Of a stretch of DNA of 6,184 nt, positions 1-5,314 are shown in pieces. The stretch's first letter is position 1. Each line of letters begins with the position of its first letter. Origin of the DNA: Myxococcales bacterium (GTDB lineage Bacteria; Myxococcota; Polyangia; Fen-1088); assembly GCA_003153875.1 (NCBI GenBank), contig PMBY01000169.1, forward strand, positions 33,262 through 39,445, read 5' to 3'. The notes below the pieces were generated by a model that did no database searches, was not told the DNA's origin, and saw only the letters and a program-made list of their open reading frames with translations. Both the position numbers and the translations under genes were made by a program.

Positions 1-420
1 GCGCTGACGCACGACCGGCCCGGCGTCGCCCTGGCTGCGGCGGTGTTGCGGCTGGGGACGTTCTGGGTGCTGGGCCTTTCGTTCGTCGGCCGCTGGGGAA
101 GCTGGGGCGCCAGCCTGGCCGTGCTGGGCGCCCTGGCCGTGCAGGCTGGGTTCTTCACCTGGCGTATGCGACGGGTGGTGGGGTATTCGTTGCGCCGGTG
201 GGTGGGAGTGGTGGGGCTGGGAGCGATGTTTTTGCCCCTCGCTTTGTTGCGCTCGTCACCCGCGATTGACGCCGCCTTGTTCGCAGCCTTTGTGGTGGGC
301 TATGGCGGACTGCTCTTTTTGCTTCGGCTGGTGACCCTGGATGAGCTGGGTGTGATGTGGCGAGCGCTGACAGGCGCGCGCCCGCCAGCCTTGGGGACCT
401 CAGGAGACCCATCGTCGTGA
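1..420 (+). CDS. Polysaccharide flippase-like membrane protein, C-terminal part (5' end outside window)
   Basis: The reading frame is open from the first base, so the 139 visible residues are the C-terminal end of a longer protein. The visible part is almost entirely membrane: hydrophobic segments lie at about residues 11-29, 34-53, 68-84 and 90-110, with a basic loop (WRMRR...SLRRW) between the second and third. It ends in a short cytoplasmic tail (RLVTLDELGVMWRAL). This helix pattern, the final amphipathic tail and the position directly before two glycosyltransferase-like genes resemble the C-terminal half of polysaccharide flippases (Wzx/MVF type), which move lipid-linked glycans across the inner membrane. 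No diagnostic motif is visible, so the flippase call rests on overall character and context; another polytopic protein of a glycan cluster is possible. The TGA stop overlaps the GTG start of the next gene by 4 nt, which suggests translational coupling. Confidence 0.6.
   Translation, partial: ALTHDRPGVALAAAVLRLGTFWVLGLSFVGRWGSWGASLAVLGALAVQAGFFTWRMRRVVGYSLRRWVGVVGLGAMFLPLALLRSSPAIDAALFAAFVVGYGGLLFLLRLVTLDELGVMWRALTGARPPALGTSGDPSS
402..407 (+). promoter_or_regulatory. Ribosome binding site of the GT2 gene
   Basis: AGGAGA lies inside the end of the upstream gene, 9 nt before the GTG at 417. This decides the start of the glycosyltransferase: the GTG at 357 further upstream would create a long overlap, and the ATG at 450 is less well spaced from a purine tract. 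Confidence 0.7.
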
Positions 421-1478
421 ATCCGGCAGTGCCAGCGGAACAGAAGGCGATGCGGCTCTCGGTCGTGGTTCCGGTCCACAACGGCGGCGAGAGTCTGCGG
501 CGCTGCCTGCAAGGACTGGCGGCTTCGGCTCGCCCACCCGACGAGGTCGTCGTGGTTGACGACGGCTCGACCGATGGTTCGGCCGCGCTTGCGGCTGCTC
601 TGGGCGCGCGCGTGCTCACGACCTCGGCCGGCCCGCGCGGTCCGGCGCACGCGCGCAACCGCGGGGCCGAGATGGCCACCGGCGAGGTGCTGGTCTTCAT
701 CGACGCCGACGTGGCGGTGCACACGGATACCCTGGCTCGCATGGAGGCGCACCTGACGGGCGCGCCCGACGTGGCGGCGATTTTCGGTTGCTACGACGAC
801 CATCCCCCGGCGCGCAACCCGGCCAGTCTCTATAAGAACTTGCTGCACCACTATGTCCATCAGCACGGAGAGCGCGAGGCCGGCACGTTCTGGTCAGGCT
901 GTGGGGCGGTCCGGCGGGCGGTGTTCTGGGCCACGCGCGGATTCGACGAGGACTGGATGAGCATGGAGGACGTCGAGCTGGGCGCGCGCCTGCGCCAGGC
1001 GGGCCACCGTATCCGACTGTGTCCCGAGATCCAGGCGACGCACCTCAAGCGCTGGACCTTGGCCAGCCTCTGGCACACCGACATCTTTGGCCGCGCGGTT
1101 CCCTGGACGCGTCTCATTCTGCGGCAGGGGCGCTTGTCCTCGGACCTCAACCTCGACTGGCGCAGCCGTCTCAGTGCCCTGGCGGCCTGGGCGCTGCTCG
1201 GGTGCACGTTGCTCGTCCTGGGATTCGGGTTGCTGGGGCTGGGCCGGCTGGCAAATGGGCCGGGGCTGGGTGTGCTGCTGGCCAGCGCGGGCGTGACCGT
1301 GCTCAACGCCGATTTGTATCGGTTCTTCTTCCGACGCGGCGGCGCCCGCTTCGCGTTGATCGCTGCAGCCCTGCACGTCGCCTACCTGTTCTACAGCAGC
1401 CTGGTGTTTGCCTGCCTGTTGGTAAGCCACCGATTGCGCGATAGCGTGGGAGGTTCTCGTGAGCCGACGATCAAATAG
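417..1478 (+). CDS. Glycosyltransferase family 2 with C-terminal membrane domain
   Basis: This 353-residue protein probably transfers a sugar from a nucleotide-sugar donor to a lipid-linked or membrane acceptor at the inner face of the cytoplasmic membrane. The N-terminal GT-A domain shows the family 2 landmarks: the first strand VVVPVHN (about 16-22), the nucleotide-binding VVDDGSTDG (46-54), a GPAHARNRG helix start (75-83), the metal-binding FIDADV (94-99) and the ED pair that supplies the catalytic base (E184-D185, in MSMEDVELG). THLKRW follows at about 208-213. Three hydrophobic segments then lie at about 252-278, 282-305 and 312-337, a common C-terminal anchor in GT2 proteins of surface-glycan clusters. 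The GTG start at 417 is preferred because AGGAGA lies 9 nt upstream and because it overlaps the preceding stop in a GTGA arrangement. The gene overlaps the next one by 20 nt. Sugar and acceptor cannot be told from the sequence. Confidence 0.92.
   Translation: MNPAVPAEQKAMRLSVVVPVHNGGESLRRCLQGLAASARPPDEVVVVDDGSTDGSAALAAALGARVLTTSAGPRGPAHARNRGAEMATGEVLVFIDADVAVHTDTLARMEAHLTGAPDVAAIFGCYDDHPPARNPASLYKNLLHHYVHQHGEREAGTFWSGCGAVRRAVFWATRGFDEDWMSMEDVELGARLRQAGHRIRLCPEIQATHLKRWTLASLWHTDIFGRAVPWTRLILRQGRLSSDLNLDWRSRLSALAAWALLGCTLLVLGFGLLGLGRLANGPGLGVLLASAGVTVLNADLYRFFFRRGGARFALIAAALHVAYLFYSSLVFACLLVSHRLRDSVGGSREPTIK
1448..1453 (+). promoter_or_regulatory. Ribosome binding site of the GT-C-like gene
   Basis: GGGAGG lies 5 nt before the GTG at 1459, inside the end of the glycosyltransferase gene. 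It is the strongest Shine-Dalgarno match seen in the window. It supports the GTG start despite the 20-nt overlap and despite a later in-frame ATG at 1537. Confidence 0.7.
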
Positions 1479-3174
1479 GCGTGCGCACTCGGCACCGCTG
1501 GCGGCGGCAAGCGACCCGGCGGTTGGCGGAAATCGCATGCGGGCGGCGCTGGCGCGCACCAGGGTACAAGCGGCGCTGATCTTCCTGCTGCTGCTGGCCG
1601 CGTATTGGGCCAACGGCGATATCCTGCCGGGCAACGACCCCACCGCCAGTGTGCGCCTGGCGGGCAAGTTGGTCAGCAAGCACAGGCTGGTTTTCACGCC
1701 CGAAGAGGATCCCTTCATGTTCGAGTGGCACCTCAAGACGCCCGAAGGTGAGCGGCACGCGCACTTTCACTCCTGGCGATCCAGCCTGAACGGCGAGCCC
1801 ATCCGGCGTGTGTATGAGCGCGGAGATCTGAGCAAGCCGGAGGCGAACTACTACTTGATGAAAACACGCTACCCGGACGTCTACGCCAACCGCTATGGCG
1901 TGGGCGCGGCCCTGTTTGCCGTGCCTTTCGTCGCCGCGGTCTATCCCTTTGCCCGCGATCTCTACGACCGGCCCTCGGCGGGCGTTCTGTGGTTCACCAG
2001 CAAGCTGGCGGCTTCCTGTGCGGTGGCGGCCAGCGCGGTGCTGCTCTTCTTGGCCGCCTTGCCGTGGCTGCGGCCCAAGACCGCAGTCTGGCTGGCCCTA
2101 GCCTACGGCCTGGGCACTTGCGTGTGGAGTTCGAGCAGCCAGGCGCTGTGGCAGCACGGCCCGATGGAGTTCTTTCTGGCCCTGGGAACGTATTTCTTGC
2201 TGCAAAAGCAGCGTCCGTGCGCGGCCTACTGGGTGGGGCTGAGCTATGCCCTGGCCTTTGTCTGCCGGCCCACGGCCGCGGTGGTGGTGGCGGCTGCGGC
2301 CATCTACTACTTGGTTTGCGACCGGCGGGCCGTGCTTCGTTTCGTGGTCGCCGGCCTGCCCGTGGCCCTGTTGTTGGCGGCGTACAACCTGCACCTGTTC
2401 GGCACGCTCATCGCGTTGGGCCAGGTGAATGTTGGCGGAGGCGCGCCAGCCAGCGTGCAGGCTCCGGCGGCGTTCACGCTGCTGCCGGTGGCGGCAGCGG
2501 CCACGCAGGGATCAACGGCCACCCAGCTGTTTCACACATCGCTGCTGCAAGGGCTGGGGGGAATCTTGATCAGCCCCTCACGCGGTTTGTTGGTGTTCTG
2601 CCCCGTGGTGGTGTTTGCCTTCTGGGGGCTGGTGCGCGTGTTCCGGGACAGCCGCTTTGTAGCCCTGCGACCGGTGGGCTTGGCGGCGCTGGCTTTGTTC
2701 CTGGTGGTGGCACGCTGGTTCGGCTGGACGGGCGGCTGGGCCTACGGGCCGCGCCTGCTGGCGGATGCGGGCACCTTGCTGGCCTTCTTGGCCATTCCAG
2801 TGGCTGAGGAGATTCGGCGCAGCCGCACACGGGCCGCGGCGTTTGGCGTGTGCCTGGCGTGGTCCGTCGCGGTTCAGGTGGTGGGTGCGTTTGCCTACGA
2901 CGTCACGGGCTGGAACGAGCGCGTGCTCTTCGTGGTCACGCAGCCAGGAAAAGAAAGGCCCATCTTGTTCACCACCGCAGAGGAAGCCCGGCGCGAGGTC
3001 TGGGCGCATGGTGGCTCGATGGAGGAGCGCAAGGTCAACGTCGACACGCGAGAAGGACAACCTCGCGTTTGGTCCATCCGCGACAACCAGATCCTCTACT
3101 ACGTCGAGCACTTCCTGCAAGCGCGCCGGCTCAAGCAAGTCGCGATCGAGAAGTTCCTGAAAGACAGCGGCTAG
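1459..3174 (+). CDS. Polytopic membrane protein, probable GT-C-type glycosyltransferase
   Basis: This 571-residue protein has about eleven to twelve hydrophobic segments (roughly 36-56, 146-163, 176-200, 207-224, 234-250, 254-287 as one long or two short, 291-315, 365-390, 403-421, 433-450, 458-480). Between the first two lies a hydrophilic loop of about 90 residues that starts with GNDPTASVR and contains EEDPFMFEW. GT-C enzymes (PMT, ArnT and DUF2029-like families) use lipid-phosphate sugars and carry acidic catalytic residues in this first outer loop; D60 and D84 are candidates. Other conserved-looking stretches are SSQALWQHGPMEFF (226-239), ISPSRGLLVFCPV (371-383) and GWAYGPRLLAD (426-436), the kind seen in uncharacterised Myxococcota membrane proteins. 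An Ala/Gly-rich loop (about 321-360) and a charged soluble tail (about 485-571) are unusual additions. The GTG start has GGGAGG 5 nt upstream. The gene overlaps the GT2 gene, so a role in the same surface glycan is likely. The substrate is unknown and the enzymatic call is inferred from topology. Confidence 0.72.
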   Translation: MSRRSNRRAHSAPLAAASDPAVGGNRMRAALARTRVQAALIFLLLLAAYWANGDILPGNDPTASVRLAGKLVSKHRLVFTPEEDPFMFEWHLKTPEGERHAHFHSWRSSLNGEPIRRVYERGDLSKPEANYYLMKTRYPDVYANRYGVGAALFAVPFVAAVYPFARDLYDRPSAGVLWFTSKLAASCAVAASAVLLFLAALPWLRPKTAVWLALAYGLGTCVWSSSSQALWQHGPMEFFLALGTYFLLQKQRPCAAYWVGLSYALAFVCRPTAAVVVAAAAIYYLVCDRRAVLRFVVAGLPVALLLAAYNLHLFGTLIALGQVNVGGGAPASVQAPAAFTLLPVAAAATQGSTATQLFHTSLLQGLGGILISPSRGLLVFCPVVVFAFWGLVRVFRDSRFVALRPVGLAALALFLVVARWFGWTGGWAYGPRLLADAGTLLAFLAIPVAEEIRRSRTRAAAFGVCLAWSVAVQVVGAFAYDVTGWNERVLFVVTQPGKERPILFTTAEEARREVWAHGGSMEERKVNVDTREGQPRVWSIRDNQILYYVEHFLQARRLKQVAIEKFLKDSG

Positions 3175-3183
3175 TGGCTGGTC

Positions 3184-4194
3184 TCACTTGCGCAACGACT
3201 TTCCTGGCAAGGCCGGCGTGATGGTGCTGAGGTCCACACCCAGGGTTTGCAGGACAGTGGGCGTGATGTCTCGTTGCTCGCCCGCTGACGCCAGCTGCGG
3301 ATCGTTGCTGGCGAGGAAGATGTGGGTCGCCTTGGCGTGGTGGGTGGTTCCCACGTCGAAGCCATGGTCAGCGGTGACGTACACCGCGGTGTGGTCGTAA
3401 AGCCCGTCGGTCTTGAGTTGAGCCACCATTCGCCCCAGCCAGGTGTCGAGAGAAACCAGGGCGCCGTCATACTCGGGTGAACTTTCCCCGTATTTGTGGC
3501 CGTTGACGTCCACATCGCCAAAGTGAACGAAAAGGAAGAAACGACCCTTGGGGCCAAACTTGTCGATCAGGGAAAGAACCCTCTGTCCCACGCCGCGCGC
3601 GTCGCGTGGCATGTCGCCATCCCACGCGGTGAGCGTGCCCTTGACCAAGTGGAAGGGCTGACCCAGCAGGTTTTGTTCGACAGCCAGACGCATCTTCTCC
3701 AACCTGCGCGCCTGCTTTTCATCGTCATCGCTCGGCTGGTTCGGGCTGGCCGCTTCCATTTCGGCAGGGACCTTGGGTCCGCCCGGGCCCAGGCCCATGG
3801 CCTTGCCGGTCACCATGATGGTGGCGATGTCCTTCTTGCCAAAAGCCTGCTGCAGCCGCTCGAAGATCGAAATGCCGAGCGGAATGGGACGAAAGATGGT
3901 GTTGGAGAATACGCCCGTGACGCTGGGATCGTACCCGGTCAGCATCTGCGCGTGCCCGGACCTGGTGTCGGTGATGTGGCCCGAGACCTCGACGTCAACC
4001 ATCCGCCCCTCCTTGATCAGTTGCGCCAGATTGGGCATCTGGCTGCGCTTGAGAGAGTCGTTGATGTGCTCGCGTAGGGCCCCATCCCACGAGATGAGAA
4101 TGGCGCTGCGTTGGCGCGGCGGCGTCGAGGGTTTGAACGCGGTCGCGCCGACGAGCACAAGCACGGAAAGAAATAGGCGGGAACGGAAGAACAT
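3184..4194 (-). CDS. Exported alkaline-phosphatase-superfamily hydrolase (nucleotide pyrophosphatase/phosphodiesterase-like)
   Basis: This 336-residue protein is predicted to hydrolyse a phosphate (mono- or diester) or related ester outside the cytoplasm with two bound metal ions. The N-terminus (FFRSRLFLSVLVLVGATAF) looks like a signal peptide or anchor, with no lipobox. The metal and nucleophile positions of the superfamily appear in order: D37 in ISWDGA, T77 in DTRSGHAQMLTGY (probable nucleophile, matching the T-x-x-x-H of nucleotide pyrophosphatases), D229 and H233 in DVNGHKYG, and D276-H277 in TADHGFD. The last metal histidine should be H285, H286 or H291. A charged segment (about 148-175) probably forms a cap. 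The ATG at 4194 is followed directly by the signal sequence and has only a weak upstream AGAAG. The gene converges on the GT-C-like gene (9-nt gap) and diverges from the OmpA gene (70-nt gap), so it is its own transcription unit. The substrate is unknown; a phosphonate or sulfate ester cannot be excluded. Confidence 0.86.
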   Translation of the reverse strand: MFFRSRLFLSVLVLVGATAFKPSTPPRQRSAILISWDGALREHINDSLKRSQMPNLAQLIKEGRMVDVEVSGHITDTRSGHAQMLTGYDPSVTGVFSNTIFRPIPLGISIFERLQQAFGKKDIATIMVTGKAMGLGPGGPKVPAEMEAASPNQPSDDDEKQARRLEKMRLAVEQNLLGQPFHLVKGTLTAWDGDMPRDARGVGQRVLSLIDKFGPKGRFFLFVHFGDVDVNGHKYGESSPEYDGALVSLDTWLGRMVAQLKTDGLYDHTAVYVTADHGFDVGTTHHAKATHIFLASNDPQLASAGEQRDITPTVLQTLGVDLSTITPALPGKSLRK

Positions 4195-4228
4195 CGTGGG
4201 GATCTTCTAGCACCGAAATGCTCCTGAC

Positions 4229-4258
4229 TTGCACTTGCACTTTGTCAGGCGCTATCGT
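4229..4258 (+). promoter_or_regulatory. Candidate promoter of the OmpA-like gene, with hexamer direct repeat
   Basis: TTGCAC (4229-4234) is followed after 18 nt by TATCGT (4253-4258), a reasonable -35/-10 pair. The -10-like element fits TANNNT and ends 6 nt before the ATG at 4265, so transcription would begin at or near the start codon. TTGCAC is repeated immediately (4235-4240), giving a short direct repeat inside the 70-nt divergent region. This could be an operator or chance. It is sequence inference only. Confidence 0.35.
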
Positions 4259-4264
4259 CTGTCC

Positions 4265-4795
4265 ATGACAAAGACGCGAATGATATGGATCCTTGCAGGG
4301 GCAATGTTGATGGTCGCTTCGTCGGCCCAGGCCTTGGACATGGGCAGCCTGACCAAGAAAGCCGCGGGTGGCGCGGCCACAGCGGCGCGCGACAAAGCGG
4401 CCAAGGAAGTCAACGCCAAGCTCCTGGCCGAGGGGCGAAAAGACCAGTGCAGTTTCAAGACCGACAGCGACGAGCTGGCTGCTGGCTGTGACAAGAAACT
4501 CAAGAACCTGGCCAATGCGCTGGTCGAAGCGAAGAAGCGGCTGAGCGTGGCGGGCGTGACCAATTTTAAGTTCGAGGTTTCCGGCCACACCGACTCAAGT
4601 GGCAAGCCCGAGCACAACAAGGAGCTGTCGGGCAAGCGCGCCGCCGCGATCGAGCGCGAATTGGTGGCGCGCGGGATCGCCAAGAGCGAGATCGTGGCCA
4701 TCGGCATGGGCTCGGAACGCCCCCTGGTTACGCCTGACAACACGCCGGCCAAGAAGGCGAAGAACCGCCGCTACGAGATCCAGGTGCGCTTCTAG
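4265..4795 (+). CDS. Small periplasmic OmpA-family peptidoglycan-binding protein
   Basis: This 176-residue protein has a signal peptide with a likely cleavage after AQA (residue 23): basic start MTKTR, hydrophobic core IWILAGAMLMVA, then SSAQA. An Ala/Lys-rich helical stretch (about 29-55) precedes a C-terminal OmpA-like domain (about 60-176). The domain contains the diagnostic SGHTDSSG (106-113, with D110), the helix LSGKRAAAIERELVARGI (121-138) and KNRRYEI (166-172, with R168/R169). In this family the Asp and Arg bind the meso-diaminopimelate of peptidoglycan. C62 and C75 could form a disulfide. There is no beta-barrel and no lipobox, so the mature protein is probably soluble in the periplasm or attached through a partner. 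The ATG at 4265 is preferred because the signal peptide begins there; upstream TTG codons at 4229 and 4235 would add an odd basic extension. No Shine-Dalgarno sequence is present. The TAG stop is the first part of a perfect inverted repeat. Confidence 0.9.
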   Translation: MTKTRMIWILAGAMLMVASSAQALDMGSLTKKAAGGAATAARDKAAKEVNAKLLAEGRKDQCSFKTDSDELAAGCDKKLKNLANALVEAKKRLSVAGVTNFKFEVSGHTDSSGKPEHNKELSGKRAAAIERELVARGIAKSEIVAIGMGSERPLVTPDNTPAKKAKNRRYEIQVRF

Positions 4796-4837
4796 CACTA
4801 CTGATTGAAATTCGGAGAAATTCAATCAGTAGTGCTA
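4793..4837. repeat. Perfect 17-bp inverted repeat (hairpin) at the OmpA gene end, possible terminator
   Basis: The arms 4793-4809 (TAGCACTACTGATTGAA) and 4821-4837 are exact reverse complements. After one A-A mismatch (4810/4820) three further pairs close a GGA loop at 4814-4816, so a transcript from either strand could form a hairpin of about 20 pairs. The element is about 36% GC in a clearly GC-rich neighbourhood, and its left arm includes the TAG stop of the OmpA-like gene. The centre also holds a direct repeat of GAAATTC (4807-4813 and 4817-4823). No T-rich tract follows on either strand, so it is not a standard intrinsic terminator. A terminator without U-tract, an mRNA 3'-end stabiliser, a protein-binding palindrome or a small dispersed repeat all fit. 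Confidence 0.9.
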
Positions 4838-4891
4838 ACCAGCATCGCGCGGACCTTGCAGTTCCGAGCCCAGACTGCCAAGATCCGAGGT

Positions 4892-5290
4892 ATGCATTCT
4901 GCCTCCTGCGTTCAGTCGGAGCGCTGGCTGGCACTGATACTGGTTAGCGCAGGCTTGGCGTGCTCGTCATCGGGGATCAAGGCCCGATCACCTGACGGCG
5001 CCCAGGCGGCGGACGGCACTCAGGCAGGAGACGCCGCTTCGGCAGGAGACGCCGCTTGGGCACCAGACGTTACCAAGGATTCTCTCGCCAGCGTTTCTCT
5101 CGATGTCAGCGGTCTCGACAGCCCGGTGGCGACCATCGACGCTGGCCTGTGTGGCAACGGCAAGCTCGACCCCGGCGAGGAATGTGACGACGGCAATACC
5201 GTGGACGGCGACGGCTGTATGAGCGACTGCTGGACGCCAACGGGCAGCCGTCGGACACGGGAGAACTCTTGTGCGACAAGAACTGTTTGA
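4892..5290 (+). CDS. Putative lipoprotein with one Myxococcus-type Cys-rich repeat, probably frameshifted at its 3' end
   Basis: As read, this is a 132-residue exported protein. The N-terminus has a charged start, a hydrophobic stretch ([11 protein letters not shown], 13-23) and a Cys at 24 followed by SSS, like a lipoprotein signal; the residues before C24 (GLA) fit the lipobox only loosely. A low-complexity Ala/Asp/Gly linker (about 31-60) leads to one cysteine-rich repeat at 87-113 with C87, C98, C109 and C113 ([16 protein letters not shown]...GDGCMSDC). This is the repeat known from Myxococcota surface proteins (DUF4215/Myxo_disulf_rpt type), usually disulfide-bonded. After C113 the frame gives a basic, unlikely tail ending at 5290, while another frame looks coding to 5310. 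The ATG at 4892 is the best start, although its nearest purine tract (GAGG at 4887-4890) is too close to act as a normal ribosome binding site. Function is unknown; a surface or structural role is inferred. Confidence 0.68.
   Translation: MHSASCVQSERWLALILVSAGLACSSSGIKARSPDGAQAADGTQAGDAASAGDAAWAPDVTKDSLASVSLDVSGLDSPVATIDAGLCGNGKLDPGEECDDGNTVDGDGCMSDCWTPTGSRRTRENSCATRTV
5023..5058 (+). repeat. Two 18-bp tandem repeats in the lipoprotein linker
   Basis: GGCAGGAGACGCCGCTTC (5023-5040) is followed directly by a copy differing only in its last base (5041-5058). It encodes two in-frame AGDAA(S/W) units in the disordered linker of the lipoprotein. A length of 18 bp keeps the frame, so copy number could vary between strains without breaking the gene. 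Confidence 0.85.
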
Positions 5291-5310
5291 TAGTTTTCTA
5301 CGAGCACTAG
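5231..5310 (+). other. Out-of-frame continuation of the lipoprotein gene (probable original 3' end)
   Basis: Directly after the Cys-rich repeat, the frame whose codons start at 5233, 5236 and so on reads [18 protein letters not shown], then LIVFYEH and a TAG at 5308-5310. By my count about 80% of its third codon positions are G or C, as in the repeat just before it, while the nominal frame over the same bases has only about half. One missing base near 5230 (for example TGCCTGGAC reduced to TGCTGGAC) would join the two parts into a protein of about 139 residues with two more cysteines. The restored gene would stop 4 nt before the end of the convergent gene. Confidence 0.6.
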
Positions 5311-5314
5311 CCGG

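Noticed and set aside
357..416. Upstream GTG start for the GT2 gene
   Set aside because: It would overlap the previous gene by 64 nt and add 20 residues without motifs. The GTG at 417 has AGGAGA at good spacing and a GTGA stop-start overlap.
1537..1539. Internal ATG as start of the GT-C-like gene
   Set aside because: It would remove the overlap with the GT2 gene, but GGGAGG directly before the GTG at 1459 is a much better initiation signal. It remains possible.
894..1736. Open frame of 280 codons on the minus strand
   Set aside because: It lies antisense to the GT2 gene and crosses into the next gene. Its translation is rich in Arg, Ala, Pro and Gln without domains, as expected from the shadow of high-GC coding DNA.
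1989..2807. Open frame of 272 codons on the plus strand
   Set aside because: It is entirely inside the GT-C-like gene in another frame. Its Gly/Ala/Arg-rich translation has no motif, while the main frame has clear membrane helices.
2578..3138. Open frame of 186 codons on the minus strand
   Set aside because: It is antisense to the GT-C-like gene, with no signal sequence, domain or ribosome binding site; treated as a shadow.
3175..3183. Terminator between the convergent GT-C-like and phosphatase genes
   Set aside because: Only 9 nt separate the genes, and I could not find a convincing hairpin in or around the gap.
4793..4840. Canonical intrinsic terminator or dif-like recombination site
   Set aside because: No T-tract follows the hairpin on either strand, and the 17-11-17 layout does not match the 11-6-11 XerC/XerD pattern. 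It is kept only as an inverted repeat of unknown role.
4805..4891. Extended lipoprotein start at TTG 4805
   Set aside because: The added 29 codons begin inside the inverted repeat and would bury the signal peptide behind a polar extension. The ATG at 4892 places the signal correctly.
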